Positions 53,130 to 64,000 of a DNA stretch of 64,000 nt are shown piece after piece (within the stretch, counting starts at the first letter, position 1; each line of letters opens with the position of its first letter). The position numbers were made by a program, and so were the translations under genes. The DNA comes from Limnanthes douglasii subsp. nivea. Taxonomy: Eukaryota; Streptophyta; Magnoliopsida; Brassicales; Limnanthaceae. The stretch is taken from assembly GCA_036936605.1 (NCBI GenBank), contig JAUPFV010000005.1, forward strand, positions 3,089,670-3,153,669, given 5' to 3'. Below the pieces are notes generated by a model. It did not search any database and was not told the DNA's origin. It saw only the letters and a list, made by a program, of their open reading frames with translations.

Positions 53130-54030
53130 TTGTTCAGACTTCCAATTGTGGAAGGAAGAAATGTTGTTATTTTTATCTGTACATGATTACGAATATGCAT
53201 TATCAACTCCTATACCATCATCTTCTTAGTCCGGAAAGTACACCGGATGAAACTAAGGCTGATGAAAAGTGGGAGAGGTCAAATAAGTTATGCATGAGGC
53301 TCTTGTTACAAGGGATACCAGTAGCATTGCATGGGGCTGTCCCTAAAGGTATTACCACTGCCTCGGTTTTTCTCACGGAGATTGAGAAAGCTTTTTCCAA
53401 AAATGAGAAGGTATAGATGCAGCGTTTGCTCATCAAGCTAGCTACCAAAAAGTATAATGGCAAAGGTAAAATCCGGGAGCACATTCTGGGAACGTCGATG
53501 ATTGGCCAAAAGTTAAAGGCAGTCGGTTTAGACTTGCCTGAGGAATGCATAGTGGAATTCACATTTCATTCGCTGCCAGACCGGTTTAAGTATATCCAGT
53601 CCACCTATAACTGTATGCGAGAAAAGTGGAATATCAAAGAGTTGATTTCCCACGATGCACAAGAGGAGAAAAAACTTAAAGGCACAGCTCCTGAGGCTAA
53701 TGTGATTACATCAGCAAATAAGGCAGGACCTAAGCGGAAAACAGATGGCAAATTACCACCTCAAGGTCCGGTAAAGAAGAAAAAGCCTAAGGAATCGACT
53801 GTAAGTCGATGTTTTTCTGCAAAGAGAAAGGACGTTTGAAGAAGGATTGTGAGAAACGTCGGGCTTACATGATAAGGAAAGGTACTCCCACATCTTTGGT
53901 TGTTTCAGAAAGTAATGTAGTTTCTGTGAAAAGAAATACTTGGTGGGTTGCTTCAGCTGCAAAAACTCATGTTTGTGTTTCTTTGCAGGTTACGTCAAAG
54001 AGCAGGATGTTAAGTGAGGATTAAAGATCC
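53130..54030 (+). pseudogene. gag: Copia A gag, second copy
   Basis: Frames 53090-53416, 53417-53839 and 53809-54024 together cover the gag seen at 15290-16210. A TAG at 53414-53416 lies just upstream of the second frame. A one-base deletion within the zinc-knuckle codons (near 53815) shifts the frame, whereas copy 1 keeps CFFCKEKGHLKKDC whole. It ends with stops near 54024. Confidence 0.85.
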
Positions 54031-54228
54031 ATTTTCACGGCAAACGGGAGATCGTGTGATGTTTTAGCTATTTGTGATTAATCTTTGAAACTTTCTACTG
54101 GAAATGTATTATTTTTAAAGGATGTAATGTATGTTCCTATTTTCGGAGGAACTTAATTTTTTTTCCAGTTTTAGACTTGCAAGGTTACTCTTGTCTAATG
54201 GGAAAAAATTGTTTTACACTCTCTCTAA

Positions 54229-57200
54229 CATCATCAGTCTTTTTGCTTGCCACTTTTCAATTAGTGTCTATGGAAACTCCGTCGTCACGCAGTAAATCTA
54301 TGATGAGAAAATCACCAATTTAATATTAAAAACACATTTCCACAGAGCCTTTAAGAACCTGGTCACGACTGAAGTGAACGTCGAGTTCGGCATGTTTCAT
54401 GTGTGCGTAGAACATCGGATTCGATACTAAGGATCTAGTGCTAAAATTATCGCACCATATCACAGAAGGTGGTGTAAGAGGAATTTTTATTTCGGTGAGA
54501 AGAGAGCGTAGCCAGATGAGCTCAGATGACAAGTTGGCCAAAGTCGTGTATTCGGACTCAATAGAGGAGCGAGAAATAACATTTTTTTCTTCGAATACTA
54601 GGAGATGAGAGATTCCCTAATGTATACACAATACATACCTACAATAAAACGATCATGAGGAGAATCAACCTAGTCAGTATGAGTGTAGCCATGAAGCTAC
54701 AGATAATAACAAGGTTTTATGTGAAGGCCAAGCCAGATGGAGCCAGATAAGTACCTCAGAACTCATTTAAGACTTTATCAGTGAATTGAAGTGGGATTTT
54801 GTTGAAACTGACTAAGTTTGTTTACTGCAAATGCAATGTCAGGACGAGAATGTATAAGATATTGTAAGGCACCTACGAGGCTTCTACATAGTGTAGGACT
54901 AGAAAGAGAGATACCATCAGAGCTTGAGAGCTGAGTACCAGCAGCCATTCAAGTGGGACAAGGATTGGATAGTGAGAGACCCTGAGAAGCAAGTAAGTTC
55001 TTAATTTACTGATTATATGTAAGATATATGTCAATTGATTCCATATCTATTCCCATGAATAGATGGAGTGGCCCATATCTTTAATAGCAAACGTAGCATT
55101 GAGTCTGTGTGTAAATATTTAGGCATCTTGTAAGATTACCTATGACTAGGATGTCATCAACATTGACAATAATTAAGAGTATAAAAGTCTTAAAGACAAA
55201 GTAGAATAGAGAGTAGTCAACCCTTGAATTCTTGATCCCCCAGGTTAACACTGTATCTTTGAGTCTAGAGTATTGGGCTCGAGGAGCTTGTTTAAGGCTA
55301 TAAATGGCTTTGTGAAGCTTGCACACATGTGTAAGGTTTACAAAATCTTTGAAACCTTATGGTTGCATCATAGACACAACCTTACTTAGAAAATTATTAA
55401 GATGATCATTATTTTTATCAAGTGCACGAACTTCCCACTTTTTAGAGATAACAATAATCGGGACCAGTCTCACTTTCAGCACCTTTATAACGGGGATACA
55501 AGTTTCAGAAAAGTGAATGTCATGGGTTTAATGAAACCTCGTTGGTAACTAACCTTGCCTTATAGCAATGGATAGAGACATCCAAATTATACTTCAGTTT
55601 ATAGACCCATTAGGAGCCAACAATATTGAGATTAAGAAACCATGAAACCATAGACCATGTGTTGTTCACCATTAGAGAACTATATTCTGCTTGCATAGCT
55701 CCATTCCATTTAAGATTTCCCAACTTGGTAGGTTCAATAACAATAGTGTTAGTGGTGATAATATAGAGCCAACATAAGAAGTTTTTGGTTTACGAATACC
55801 AACTTTAGCTCTAGTTTTCATAGTGTGTTTGTTGAGCTGTGTAGGTAAACCCATAGGCTGTTATGGATTGGGAAAGGGTAGATGTATTGACAGTTAGGTG
55901 TGGGTGGGTAGTAAAAAAAGTTAGAAAAGTTAGAATGATTGTGATGATTTGTTGTGTTTTTGTATATGTGATTATTTGTTTTTTGTATGTGTGGTTGAGT
56001 GTTGGCTTTGTATGTTTGTGATGAATGAGGGGATTGGTGGGTGGGTGAACCAAGGTTGTTTTCATAATATTGTGTAGGCTAAGTGAACAAGGCACAAAGG
56101 TGTGGGTTGCTCAGTTTCAGCGTTTGAGTTGACCTCTAGAGAAGACGACACTTCATAATCACAGACCCTATAGACAGATGAGATAACCAAAGACTAATTG
56201 GAAAGACACAAGCATGCTTAGAGTGTTGAGTGTTGAGAAAATATTTTATAAAGAGAATCTCATCCTCATTCAACACTACATTCATAGACACATAAACCCT
56301 ACCATTAGTAATAAAGAACTTATAGCCTTTGATACTGGCTATACCCAATAAATACACACTTTGAATAATGGAACTGAAATTTGTATGCCTAATAAGGTCT
56401 TAAATAGGGGCAACATGCAACACCAAAGGTTTTGAGAACTAGATAGTTAGGTATTTTATGGTATAAAATCTCATAAGGAGATTTATTATTTCAGATAGGA
56501 GTAGGAATCCTGTTAATAAGGTAGATAGCAGTCTAAAAGGCCTCAACCCAGTATCTGTAAGGTAATCCAGCTTGAGCCAGTAATGTAAGACCAATCTCTA
56601 TCAAGTGTCTATGATTTCTCTCAGGCCTTCCATATTGGGCTAAGGTACGAGGATATAACCACCTTAATATAAACCCATGTTCCTTAGCTAGAGAGGCCAA
56701 TGTCCTGAATTCACCACCCTAATCACTTTGGATAATTTTAATAGACCTTTCAAACTATGTCTCCACTAGTGTTCTAAAAGTTTTAAAAATATTGAGAATA
56801 TGAACTTTGTCTTTGATAGGGTATATCCATGTGTATCTAGAATGATCATATAGAAAATGACATATAATTTAAACCCTTTTATAGACTGGATATGATAAAT
56901 ACCCTTGACATCACTGTGTAGGAGGTCCAAAATATTACTAGCATAAGAGGTGGAATCAAGATAAGGTAGATTGTGAGACTTGCCTAATTGGCAAGCCTCG
57001 GAAAAATTGATTTCATTTCTTAAAGTTGAATTTAAATGAAAGGATTTTAAAACAACCAACTAGGATATTATGAGATAGATGGCCAAGCTTCATATGTCAT
57101 CCATATTCTAGGGAATCAGAAACAACATTAGCTAGAAGAATATGAGAATCTAAGATGACAGTAGATAAGTTGGCTTTAGGACTAGATGAGTGTGTCTTGA

Positions 57201-57490
57201 GGGTCAATGACTTAGGTTAGTTTTCCATCTTGTAGAGCCCATTCTCATATGTTTCTCTGAGAAGTATAGTCCTTATAGCCTTTTCCTTCACAAAACAAAA
57301 ACCGTTGTGAAACTCAACAAAAATATTATTATGATTAGTAAGCTGGAAAACAAAGAAAAGATTCTTGTTAATCTTGAGAACATGTAACATAGGATGAAGG
57401 CATATAGGCTGTTTGGTTATTCTTCACGTATTCTTAAAATTTAACATTTCTATTAGCCTTTTTAAATTACCTCACTCAAAGCGATAAAAT
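54229..57490 (-). pseudogene. Copia B fragment 2 (pre-integrase to RNase H)
   Basis: Minus strand, reading from 57480 down: FVEFHNGFCFVKEKAIRTIL, a degenerate MKLGHLSHN pre-integrase motif, integrase with ACQLGKSHNLPY and LLHSDVKGIYHIQ (56766-57059), a YLLGIASIKGYKFF block (56300), then RT with VNVDDILVIGN (about 55165; Tyr of the YVDD motif replaced by Asn) and RNase H with VIWCDNFSTRSLVSNP (54430). Many stops. 54229-56010 matches 26046-27813; the part above 56010 is unique to this copy. Confidence 0.85.
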
Positions 57491-57599
57491 ATCTAGTGAA
57501 GTGACCCAAGTCATTTTGAAACTAGAAAAACTTGTTTCCTTGCTCCTTTGTTGTCCGTATCAATGGTGGTGAACGTCTGAACATAACATTTCTTTTCAC

Positions 57600-58351
57600 C
57601 CTCTCGTAAATGGTACTCATTCCTAAACGACTTTTTTTCGTGGGCGTCTAGACCTCTAACTGACCCTCTATTCTAAGTTTGAATAACATGAGCAGGCTTT
57701 TATATGAGGTCTCCTCTAAAAAAAAGTCAAAATATATACCTTCAACGGGAAGACCCGTAATAGCGTGGACATCGTCAAGAGTTATTGTCATCTCATTAGA
57801 GGAGAAATTAAAAGACGATTTCTCTGTATAGAAACGCTCGATTGGCATTATTGGCGTACACATAACCTACTCTTGTACTCTTATCAGATGGATAATATCA
57901 CATCGCCGAATAGTGCCATATATATGATAGAAGTGTCGTGATAGTCGATGCTACAAAACACATAAAAAGAAATTAATAAAAATTATTGAATTTTTAGTCA
58001 AACAAAAAAAATGAATATTAATAAATAAAAAAGTTTTAAAAGACCTACATTATTCGTGAAACACTATACGCCACGTGCTTCTTGTATTTCGGATACAATC
58101 AGGCCACATACATATTGGTGTATACAAACACATCCTCTGAGGTCGGCATTGTAGATGATGGCCCAATGCTATTGTCGCTTGCTTCAGAACGACCTGTAAG
58201 AAGAGGAGAATACTAAATATCATCCCTAGAGAATAACTCTACAAATGTACCACGCCGATTATATTACATGCTAAGGAAATATGATTAGTTCGGGTAATCA
58301 ACTCCCGTGATGTTGGTACGGGGGACGTCGAGAGCTCGCTTACCTTACTCA
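57600..58351 (-). pseudogene. Plant mobile domain gene relic
   Basis: On the minus strand, in the order of the MULE gene at 35856-37682: an N-terminal Ser-rich piece, LYPKYKKHVAYSVSRI (like LYPEYAQHEAYHIF), a GT-AG-like intron at the same place, YHIYGTIRRCD, then PIERFYTEKSSFNFSSNEM and TLDDVHAITGLPVEG. Stops occur within it. The conserved intron position shows a DNA-level relic. It may be left from another MULE or a host gene, but no terminal repeats are seen nearby. Confidence 0.75.
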
Positions 58352-59500
58352 TCGCCTTACATTTAACCATAATTACAAAAAACAACTAGAATGAGTTTAT
58401 GAATAAGAAAACCAAAGCACTACCAAAGGTTACGCAAGTTATATGCTTTTAAACTATATATGTATTGTATTAGTGTCGCACGATATATAAAATAAGTAAA
58501 AAAAATATGTGGAAGCATGAAAAAATCGCATATATATATATATAACAATGAGAGTGCAAAAAAATCTCATTAAGTATATCGTGAAAGTCATCTTTATCAC
58601 ATAGATTGAGAGATAAACGTCGTCATCATGTCACGTTAGTTTACGATAAACTACATCTTCATGGTGCGATGTATGGGACAACGTTGAGATTCATCACACG
58701 ATGTACACTAGAAAATCCTTTCAAAAATCTAAGAACCTAAATCACTCGAATCTTAACACTTTTCTACAAACAAATATCCTAAACGTAGTTGCCTTAATTC
58801 CAAACACCAACCTATCAACAAATCATCAAACAACTAAAAATATAAGAAAATCGATTTTTTTTATGAATAGAATTTTCAAACCTAAATAACTACAAAATTA
58901 AAGAACAGAATCAAAATAAGTTATACAATTATGCTAGTATTTCAATATTAATGTAAAGTTGGCTTTTAAAAATAAGAAGTTGGGAGATGGGTTTTTGAAA
59001 GGTTTTGAGGGTCATAGTAAAAAAGAGGAAAAATGTTGGGTGGGATTTAACAATTTGTATTTATAGCTCTTTTTTCATAAAATGTTAAAATTAACCCAAA
59101 AATATATATGTGATTTGGTAAAAATGTTAAACATCTAGCCTTATGAAATCCAACAAAAATAAGACGAACTCTAGCAATGCTTATTTTTTAATATTAGTAA
59201 ATTTAACAGTTTTCATGCAAAATACCTATTACATGTTTTTGTTTATTTTATTTATAAAATTTGACAAAATAATTATAAAAAAATCATATAATAATAAAAT
59301 AGTATATTGTTTCCGTAAAAAAGAATTCACAAATAAAAAAATATATGAATAATAATAAATATAATATTATATATAACACTCACTCTAACATCATAGTGAA
59401 AAGCAAAAAAGATTTTGGACGGAATAACAGCTAGTTTTAGAAAGAGAAACTCTCTTTAGAATTTTCAATTTTTCAAACCTTGCTATTTATAAAAAAACAA
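58352..59500. other. Very AT-rich; no gene
   Basis: Only short spurious AT-rich frames. Confidence 0.6.
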
Positions 59501-60235
59501 ACGCGGATTTTAATTTTTTTTTCATCAAGAACCCTCATCACAAGCTTTCATATTTGTCGATGAGGGGGATTTTTCTCTGTTTGTGATCTTTACATGTAGT
59601 TTAGGACCAAGAGAGGTGAATTTCAAGAAACAAGCCATGTCTCTGCTCCATCTTTCTATGTTCTTTCCAAGTTCCCGGAAGCATCCGGTGTGACCGTCTT
59701 CAAACGTCATGAAGCCATCTAGCCGACGATTAACCAGGAAAACAACGACAAAAATCCCATGATTGCAATGCGAGACCAGACCCTAAGGACGTCGGCTTGG
59801 TGTTGTCTATTTTCCTCCTATCTTTCTGGTCTCCCTCGACGTTCATTATCGCCGGCATACTCCTCACTTGAGTATAATTTTTACAGGTCACCCTTGGTGT
59901 GCGTAACAACCCACTACTTTGGCAGTTTTCTGCCTCTCTCTAACTGGCCAAAGCGTTAATTCTTTTTGTAGCATGCACCCTCTCTACTTTTCCCCCAATG
60001 GAGTTATTAAGCCATTAATGCACTCTATCTTATCTTCAATGTCGCTCGATAACTTACACGACAACTCTCCCTCTACCCTCAGTAAACCCTATTTATTAAC
60101 TCTACCATCTTTTCACAGACCTTGTCACCTTATAATCAGTCTCCTCAACACCCTCATATCAGCCATCATCTGTGCCACTCTCTCCATTTCATTTGTATAC
60201 ATCTCTCTCCATCTCATCATTCCATACTTGTAACC
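59501..60235. other. Unassigned; possible LINE 5' untranslated region
   Basis: More balanced in composition than its left neighbour. A 61-codon minus-strand frame (59525-59710) is not recognised. The start of the LINE is not defined. Confidence 0.35.
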
Positions 60236-62290
60236 ATGGTTGAGACCAAAACATCAAAGTCCCAAAATCAAAACTCCTCATTGCACCGCTCTAAAAATCA
60301 CTGCCAAGTTCAATGAAAAAACACCCTTCTCAATCACTAAGGAGATTACCAGGCTTGAAAGCCCTAGCACCTCAATCTCGCTCAAGACCAGATCTTTCAC
60401 CTCACCATTTATTTGGCCACCCATTCCTCATGCATGTTCGGCCTCCCTCTCTCTCTCTCTCTATTTCTCTCCTACCTTACCAGCCCAGTCCACCTCGCGG
60501 CCATTAGAAAATGAATCATAGATGAGATTCTTAGGGAGATGGACATTTTTCCACTATCTCTATCCTCCCCCTCCCCCGGTCGACTATACCTAACATGCAA
60601 ATCATTTCAGAGATCGACTATACCCCTCCCCCAACATCGAAGGGTGAGCAACTTCAGCATTTGAATTCCCCAGTTTACTTGTTGAATGTCTCGACGAGAT
60701 CCATCTTAAAACAAACCTTATTGCATGAAAGTTAAACGGCTTCCATTCCAGGACTTTCTCGTAGCCCTCCTCTCTGGGTCTCCCGCCAACTTCACGTTAT
60801 CTCTGAGCCCTTAAATCTCTTACATGTCAATAACTCTGCTCAAACCACCACCATCCATATTTTGGTTTCATACAGTTCTGCTCTCGTGAATATTGAAAGC
60901 ATCCAAGCCTCTCTGCATGTATCCACCATGCAAAGTGATAACTTCCTTAATCCTACCCCTATGCATTTGGATGAAATCCAAATCCTTGCCCCCATGCATA
61001 CTGTAAACCAGACATCTCAACCGCCCATGCAAACCGATAATCACACCCCAAGAAGTCTTAGAAAACCATTTACAATGAACTTTATTTCCAGTAAGTACAC
61101 GTTTAACCCGGTTCTACCCATGTAATCATCCCGTCTTCCTATAGTGTTGCCTCCTACCAGCATCTTGACCACCGCCATCCAGCATCTTGACCACTGCTCA
61201 TACTCCTAGACTGAAATATCAAAGACTTCACTAATTCCTGTGCTTCCAAGGCCCACTGTGCGCTTGGTGTCCGCTGGAACTCTTCATACAAAAACCCAGG
61301 TGCACCTCGCTTCCACTCCGTCTCTCGTTATCACCACGACAAAATGTCCATATTTCTGTCTCAGCTTTTCAATGAATCTGCCTCCCTGGTTCATATCCAC
61401 CCAAAAACATATGTAAACGAACTGAATACCTCTCTGCCTACTAGATCTTAGGCTAATTTTGTTTCTCAGCCGCATGGCAGAGACACCTGATCCCCATGTC
61501 TATTGAAAAGACAGAAGAGTTCCATGTCAACAAGGTCATTCTGATTTTCTCTGCGGATGCTCTAGCGGGAGACAAGGAAGATTGCGTGAAATATCTTTTG
61601 GAACATTTCTTATCCAAAAGGAGAGTTTCCTCGCGTGTCCAATCTTTGGCCAACCAGGTTTAGAAAATTTATGGGCTCCAAGAATGCAAGCCGATACAAT
61701 CGGGTCAAAGCAATCCCCTTATGGGTAAAATTTCATATCATGCCCTAAGAGCTTTGGTCGCAGAAAGGTCTTAGCATTCTCAGAAGCTATCTTGAAACCC
61801 CAATATATGTGGATAGCCAAACATCGAGTCGTTCAAGATTAAACTATGCAAGGATCTGCATAATCATGCAAGCTTCGGCCACTTTCCAATCGTCAATTAC
61901 GATCATTTGCTTTGGAAAAGAGCATGTCATCCAGGTTAAATTAAAAGGCTTCCCACCATTTGATTGCGATGTATTTCCTTTTTTCATGTTGTTGCGGCTT
62001 TCATGTAACCCATGGAACCCCCCAAAGAGAAACCCCCTCAACGAAGACACGAAAAAGAACCAATGGTTGAATCTGATCCCCAAGTTGTCACCCTTTCTCA
62101 TTTGACTGAAAATGACTCTGCCCCTCACCAAGCTACGACAACCATTTGACTGACAATAACTTTGCCCCCCCCCCCCCCACCAAGGTACGACAACCTGTAC
62201 CTCATAATAAACAGATCAGGCTTGACTAAAATCCTTTTGATCGCTAGGAATAGCACTACAGCCGGTTAGTGTGGACACAATGAAAAAGAG
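60236..62290 (+). pseudogene. LINE copy 2 ORF1 (DUF4283-like RNA-binding protein), broken
   Basis: Short open pieces in several frames, Ser/Pro-rich at the N-terminal end (60236-61125). Near 61700-61980 the block IPLWVKFHIMP, ETPIYVDSQTS and SRLNYARICI follows the DUF4283 pattern typical of plant L1 ORF1 proteins. Many stops. ORF1 proteins coat the LINE RNA. A CT microsatellite lies at 60446-60475 and a poly(C) run at 62167-62180. Confidence 0.7.
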
Positions 62291-62419
62291 CTATCGTCCA
62301 CAGAAATAACCTCGCCCAGAATGCAAATCAGATCTACATCGGTTAGAACAAGTATGTACGGGGACTCCTCCATAATGTATTATTCATCTTTAATTCAATC
62401 AATAATTTTAATTATATGT

Positions 62420-64000
62420 GTATTGGTAGCTGGAAAGTGAGGGGTTTAAATGACCTCGTTTGCAAAAAGACGTCCGTGATTTCGTTTTCTCATAAACATC
62501 AATATCATTTGTCTGCTTGAAACCAAAGTTAACATCGAAAAGGTTACCCATGCAATGAATACCATGTTGCATTGGTGACACTATAACACAAACCATAATT
62601 TTCACCACTACGGTCGAATTTGGATCCCATGGAACCAAAACGTCTACAATATCATTTTAGGATTCTATACCCCTCAAGTTATGAACTATAGAATAACTTG
62701 GATTACAAAGAACCTAATGTTAAATCTTACTGTTGTTTATGGATTTAATGAACCTTTTGACTGTCAACCCCTTTGGAGCGATTTGCACTTCGTTGCCCAG
62801 ACCAAAGCCTCAAACCCTTGGATTGTCATTGCAGACTTCAATACTATTCAAAGCTCTCAAGAGCGATCCAGCTCTCCAACCCGCTGTAATAGTTCTATTG
62901 TCTCTTTTAATGATTGTTTTCGGATATGCGGCCTTGATGATCTTCGCTCCAAGAGCTTCCAATTTTCTTGCTCCAACCGTCAAATCAAAAATCCTATATC
63001 ATCTAGGATTGACAGAGCCCTTGTAAATGGCCTCTGGGACGAATTCTTTCCTAACTCTTTCGCCCACTTTGACCCTCTTGTACCTCAGACCACACCCTAT
63101 CATTCAATAGCCTTCCACCCCTTTTATGAATACCCCCAAAACTTTTATTCTTTTTAATATGTGGCAATACCATCCAAAATTCCAAAGCCTAATTTCTACA
63201 AGTTGGAATCTTCCTTGCAGGAAAGGCCCTATGAAATCCATTGTTATCAAACTAGCCCATCTTATTTCTTCCATAGCTTCCCTTAAAAAATGGAAGTTTA
63301 GCAATATCAGTAACAGAGTGGACGAAGTCCAATCTTCCCTTTCCCGGGCCCAACAAAGCCCTGCTACAGACCTGTCTGAGAGCTCACTCATCTCCAATGA
63401 GCGGGAGGCTGCAAAAACCTATATTTTCTATAGTCATGCTGAAAATCCTTTCTCAAGTAGAAATCTAGAGAATCATTGCTAAATCTTTGAGACCAAAACT
63501 CCAAATGTTTTCACAATAGAATTAGGGCTAGTCAGGCAAAAAACAAAATCTTGTCTATCACCAACCCGGATGGTAATACTAGTTCCATCTCTAGAGTCAT
63601 CTCTACCACTTTCCTCAATCACTTCCATAACCTTCTGGGCACCCTAAGTCCAGGTAACTACCCTATCCTTTATAGAATTAGAGCCCTCATCAAAACCTTG
63701 GTTTCCCCGGCTCATAAATCCAACATGATAAAAGCCATCTTTGATAATAAAAAAATTAAAGTTTTCTTATTTGAAATTGACAGTGACAAAGCCTCTGGAC
63801 CTAATAGGTTTAGTGTTCTTTTCTTTAAATCTTGTTGGTCGATTGTCGGGGTGATATCTGATGTTGGGATCAAGCATTTTTTCCACAAAAGGAAAATGAA
63901 CTTTGATTGGAACAAAACCCTGATAGCGCTTATCCCATAGTCTGAATACTCATCCTCCCCTTCAAACTTCATACCCATCTTCTATTGCAATGTTATTTAT
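62420..64000 (+). pseudogene. LINE copy 2 ORF2 (endonuclease and start of reverse transcriptase)
   Basis: A GSWKVRGLNDL motif marks the endonuclease start (62430). 62681-63157 is open with VVYGFNEPFDCQPLW, WIVIADFNT and SRIDRALVN, all endonuclease landmarks. The next pieces (63126-63482, 63551-63940) hold the linker and the RT start SPDGNTSS-like block and KASGPNRFSVLFFKSCW. Frames change at about 63150 and 63480. The sequence continues past the window. More complete than LINE copy 1, which lacks about 580 bp here. Confidence 0.82.

Larger units (their letters stand above)
48748..54228. repeat. Segmental duplication, copy 2 (no Tat insertion)
   Basis: Matches 488-2537 plus 13033-16424. It keeps the small gene, the hAT element with its single unoccupied ACTCT site (50783-50787), and copia A up to 54228. 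A local 33-bp duplication (about 49640 and 49697, AGTCTTGTGGTAGAACAG...) and a long (TA)n are private to this copy. Confidence 0.92.
51194..54228 (+). mobile_element. Copia A, 5' part only (duplicate)
   Basis: LTR about 51194-51864, primer-like TTGGTATTAGACCAAG, long leader with GC-rich repeats (52340-52480), and gag. It ends at 54228 in the region before pre-integrase, where copia B begins. Confidence 0.88.
60236..64000 (+). mobile_element. LINE (L1-type), second copy, runs off the window end
   Basis: ORF1 region about 60236-62290, ORF2 from about 62420 on. From 61995 it matches LINE copy 1. No 3' end is in view. Confidence 0.82.

Noticed and set aside
59525..59710. 61-codon minus-strand ORF near the LINE start
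   Set aside because: Looks somewhat protein-like but too short, with no neighbours, splice context or recognised family.

Overview
This window is nuclear DNA of a flowering plant, most likely a eudicot. The signs are GT-AG introns, TATA boxes, a malectin-like receptor gene and typical plant transposon lineages: Tat and Athila Ty3 elements, Ty1/copia, L1-type LINEs, MULEs, hAT and a SINE. I cannot name the species. I see no rRNA, tRNA gene, CRISPR array or bacterial operon. Most of the 64 kb is nested transposable elements in various states of decay. Only three host-type genes look intact: a duplicated pair encoding a small single-pass membrane protein (550-1031 and 48805-49278, both minus) and a kinase-less malectin-like receptor (32417-34150, minus).

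Layout. 0.49-16.4 kb is one copy of an old ~5.5 kb segmental duplication; the other copy is 48.75-54.2 kb. It carries the small membrane-protein gene, a non-autonomous hAT element and the 5' half of a copia element (copia A). In the first copy a young 10.5 kb Tat element (2538-13032) sits inside the hAT element, and the second copy preserves the empty site. 13.4-23.7 kb is copia A, interrupted by a truncated Athila element and containing a scrambled ~1 kb fold-back. 23.7-25.5 kb is a Pack-MULE-like element carrying a broken ankyrin/GPCR-chaperone gene. 26.0-31.6 kb is a copia B fragment followed by a 5'-truncated LINE, and a SINE follows at 31.9 kb. 32.4-34.2 kb is the malectin-like gene.

35112-44959 is the most striking feature: a 9.85 kb Mutator-like element with 44-bp terminal inverted repeats and a perfect 9-bp target duplication. 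It carries four genes: a plant-mobile-domain (MAIN-like) gene, two small divergent genes that look like paralogues of an unrecognised family, and a MULE transposase fused to an OTU-type cysteine protease domain. Its non-coding DNA holds tandem repeats with a palindromic core, strong hairpins in the first introns, and internal copies of the terminal motif that divide it into three cassettes.

46.1-48.7 kb holds relics of copia and Tat elements. 54.2-57.5 kb is a longer copia B copy, 57.6-58.35 kb is a decayed plant-mobile-domain gene, and from about 60.2 kb to the window end is a second LINE running off the edge.

How the parts relate. Duplicated blocks reappear next to different neighbours, so rearrangement followed duplication. 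The order of events can partly be read: hAT element and copia A, then segmental duplication, then Tat insertion. The MULE may be a self-contained system in which transposase, accessory proteins and repeated non-coding motifs act together; that functional reading is inference.
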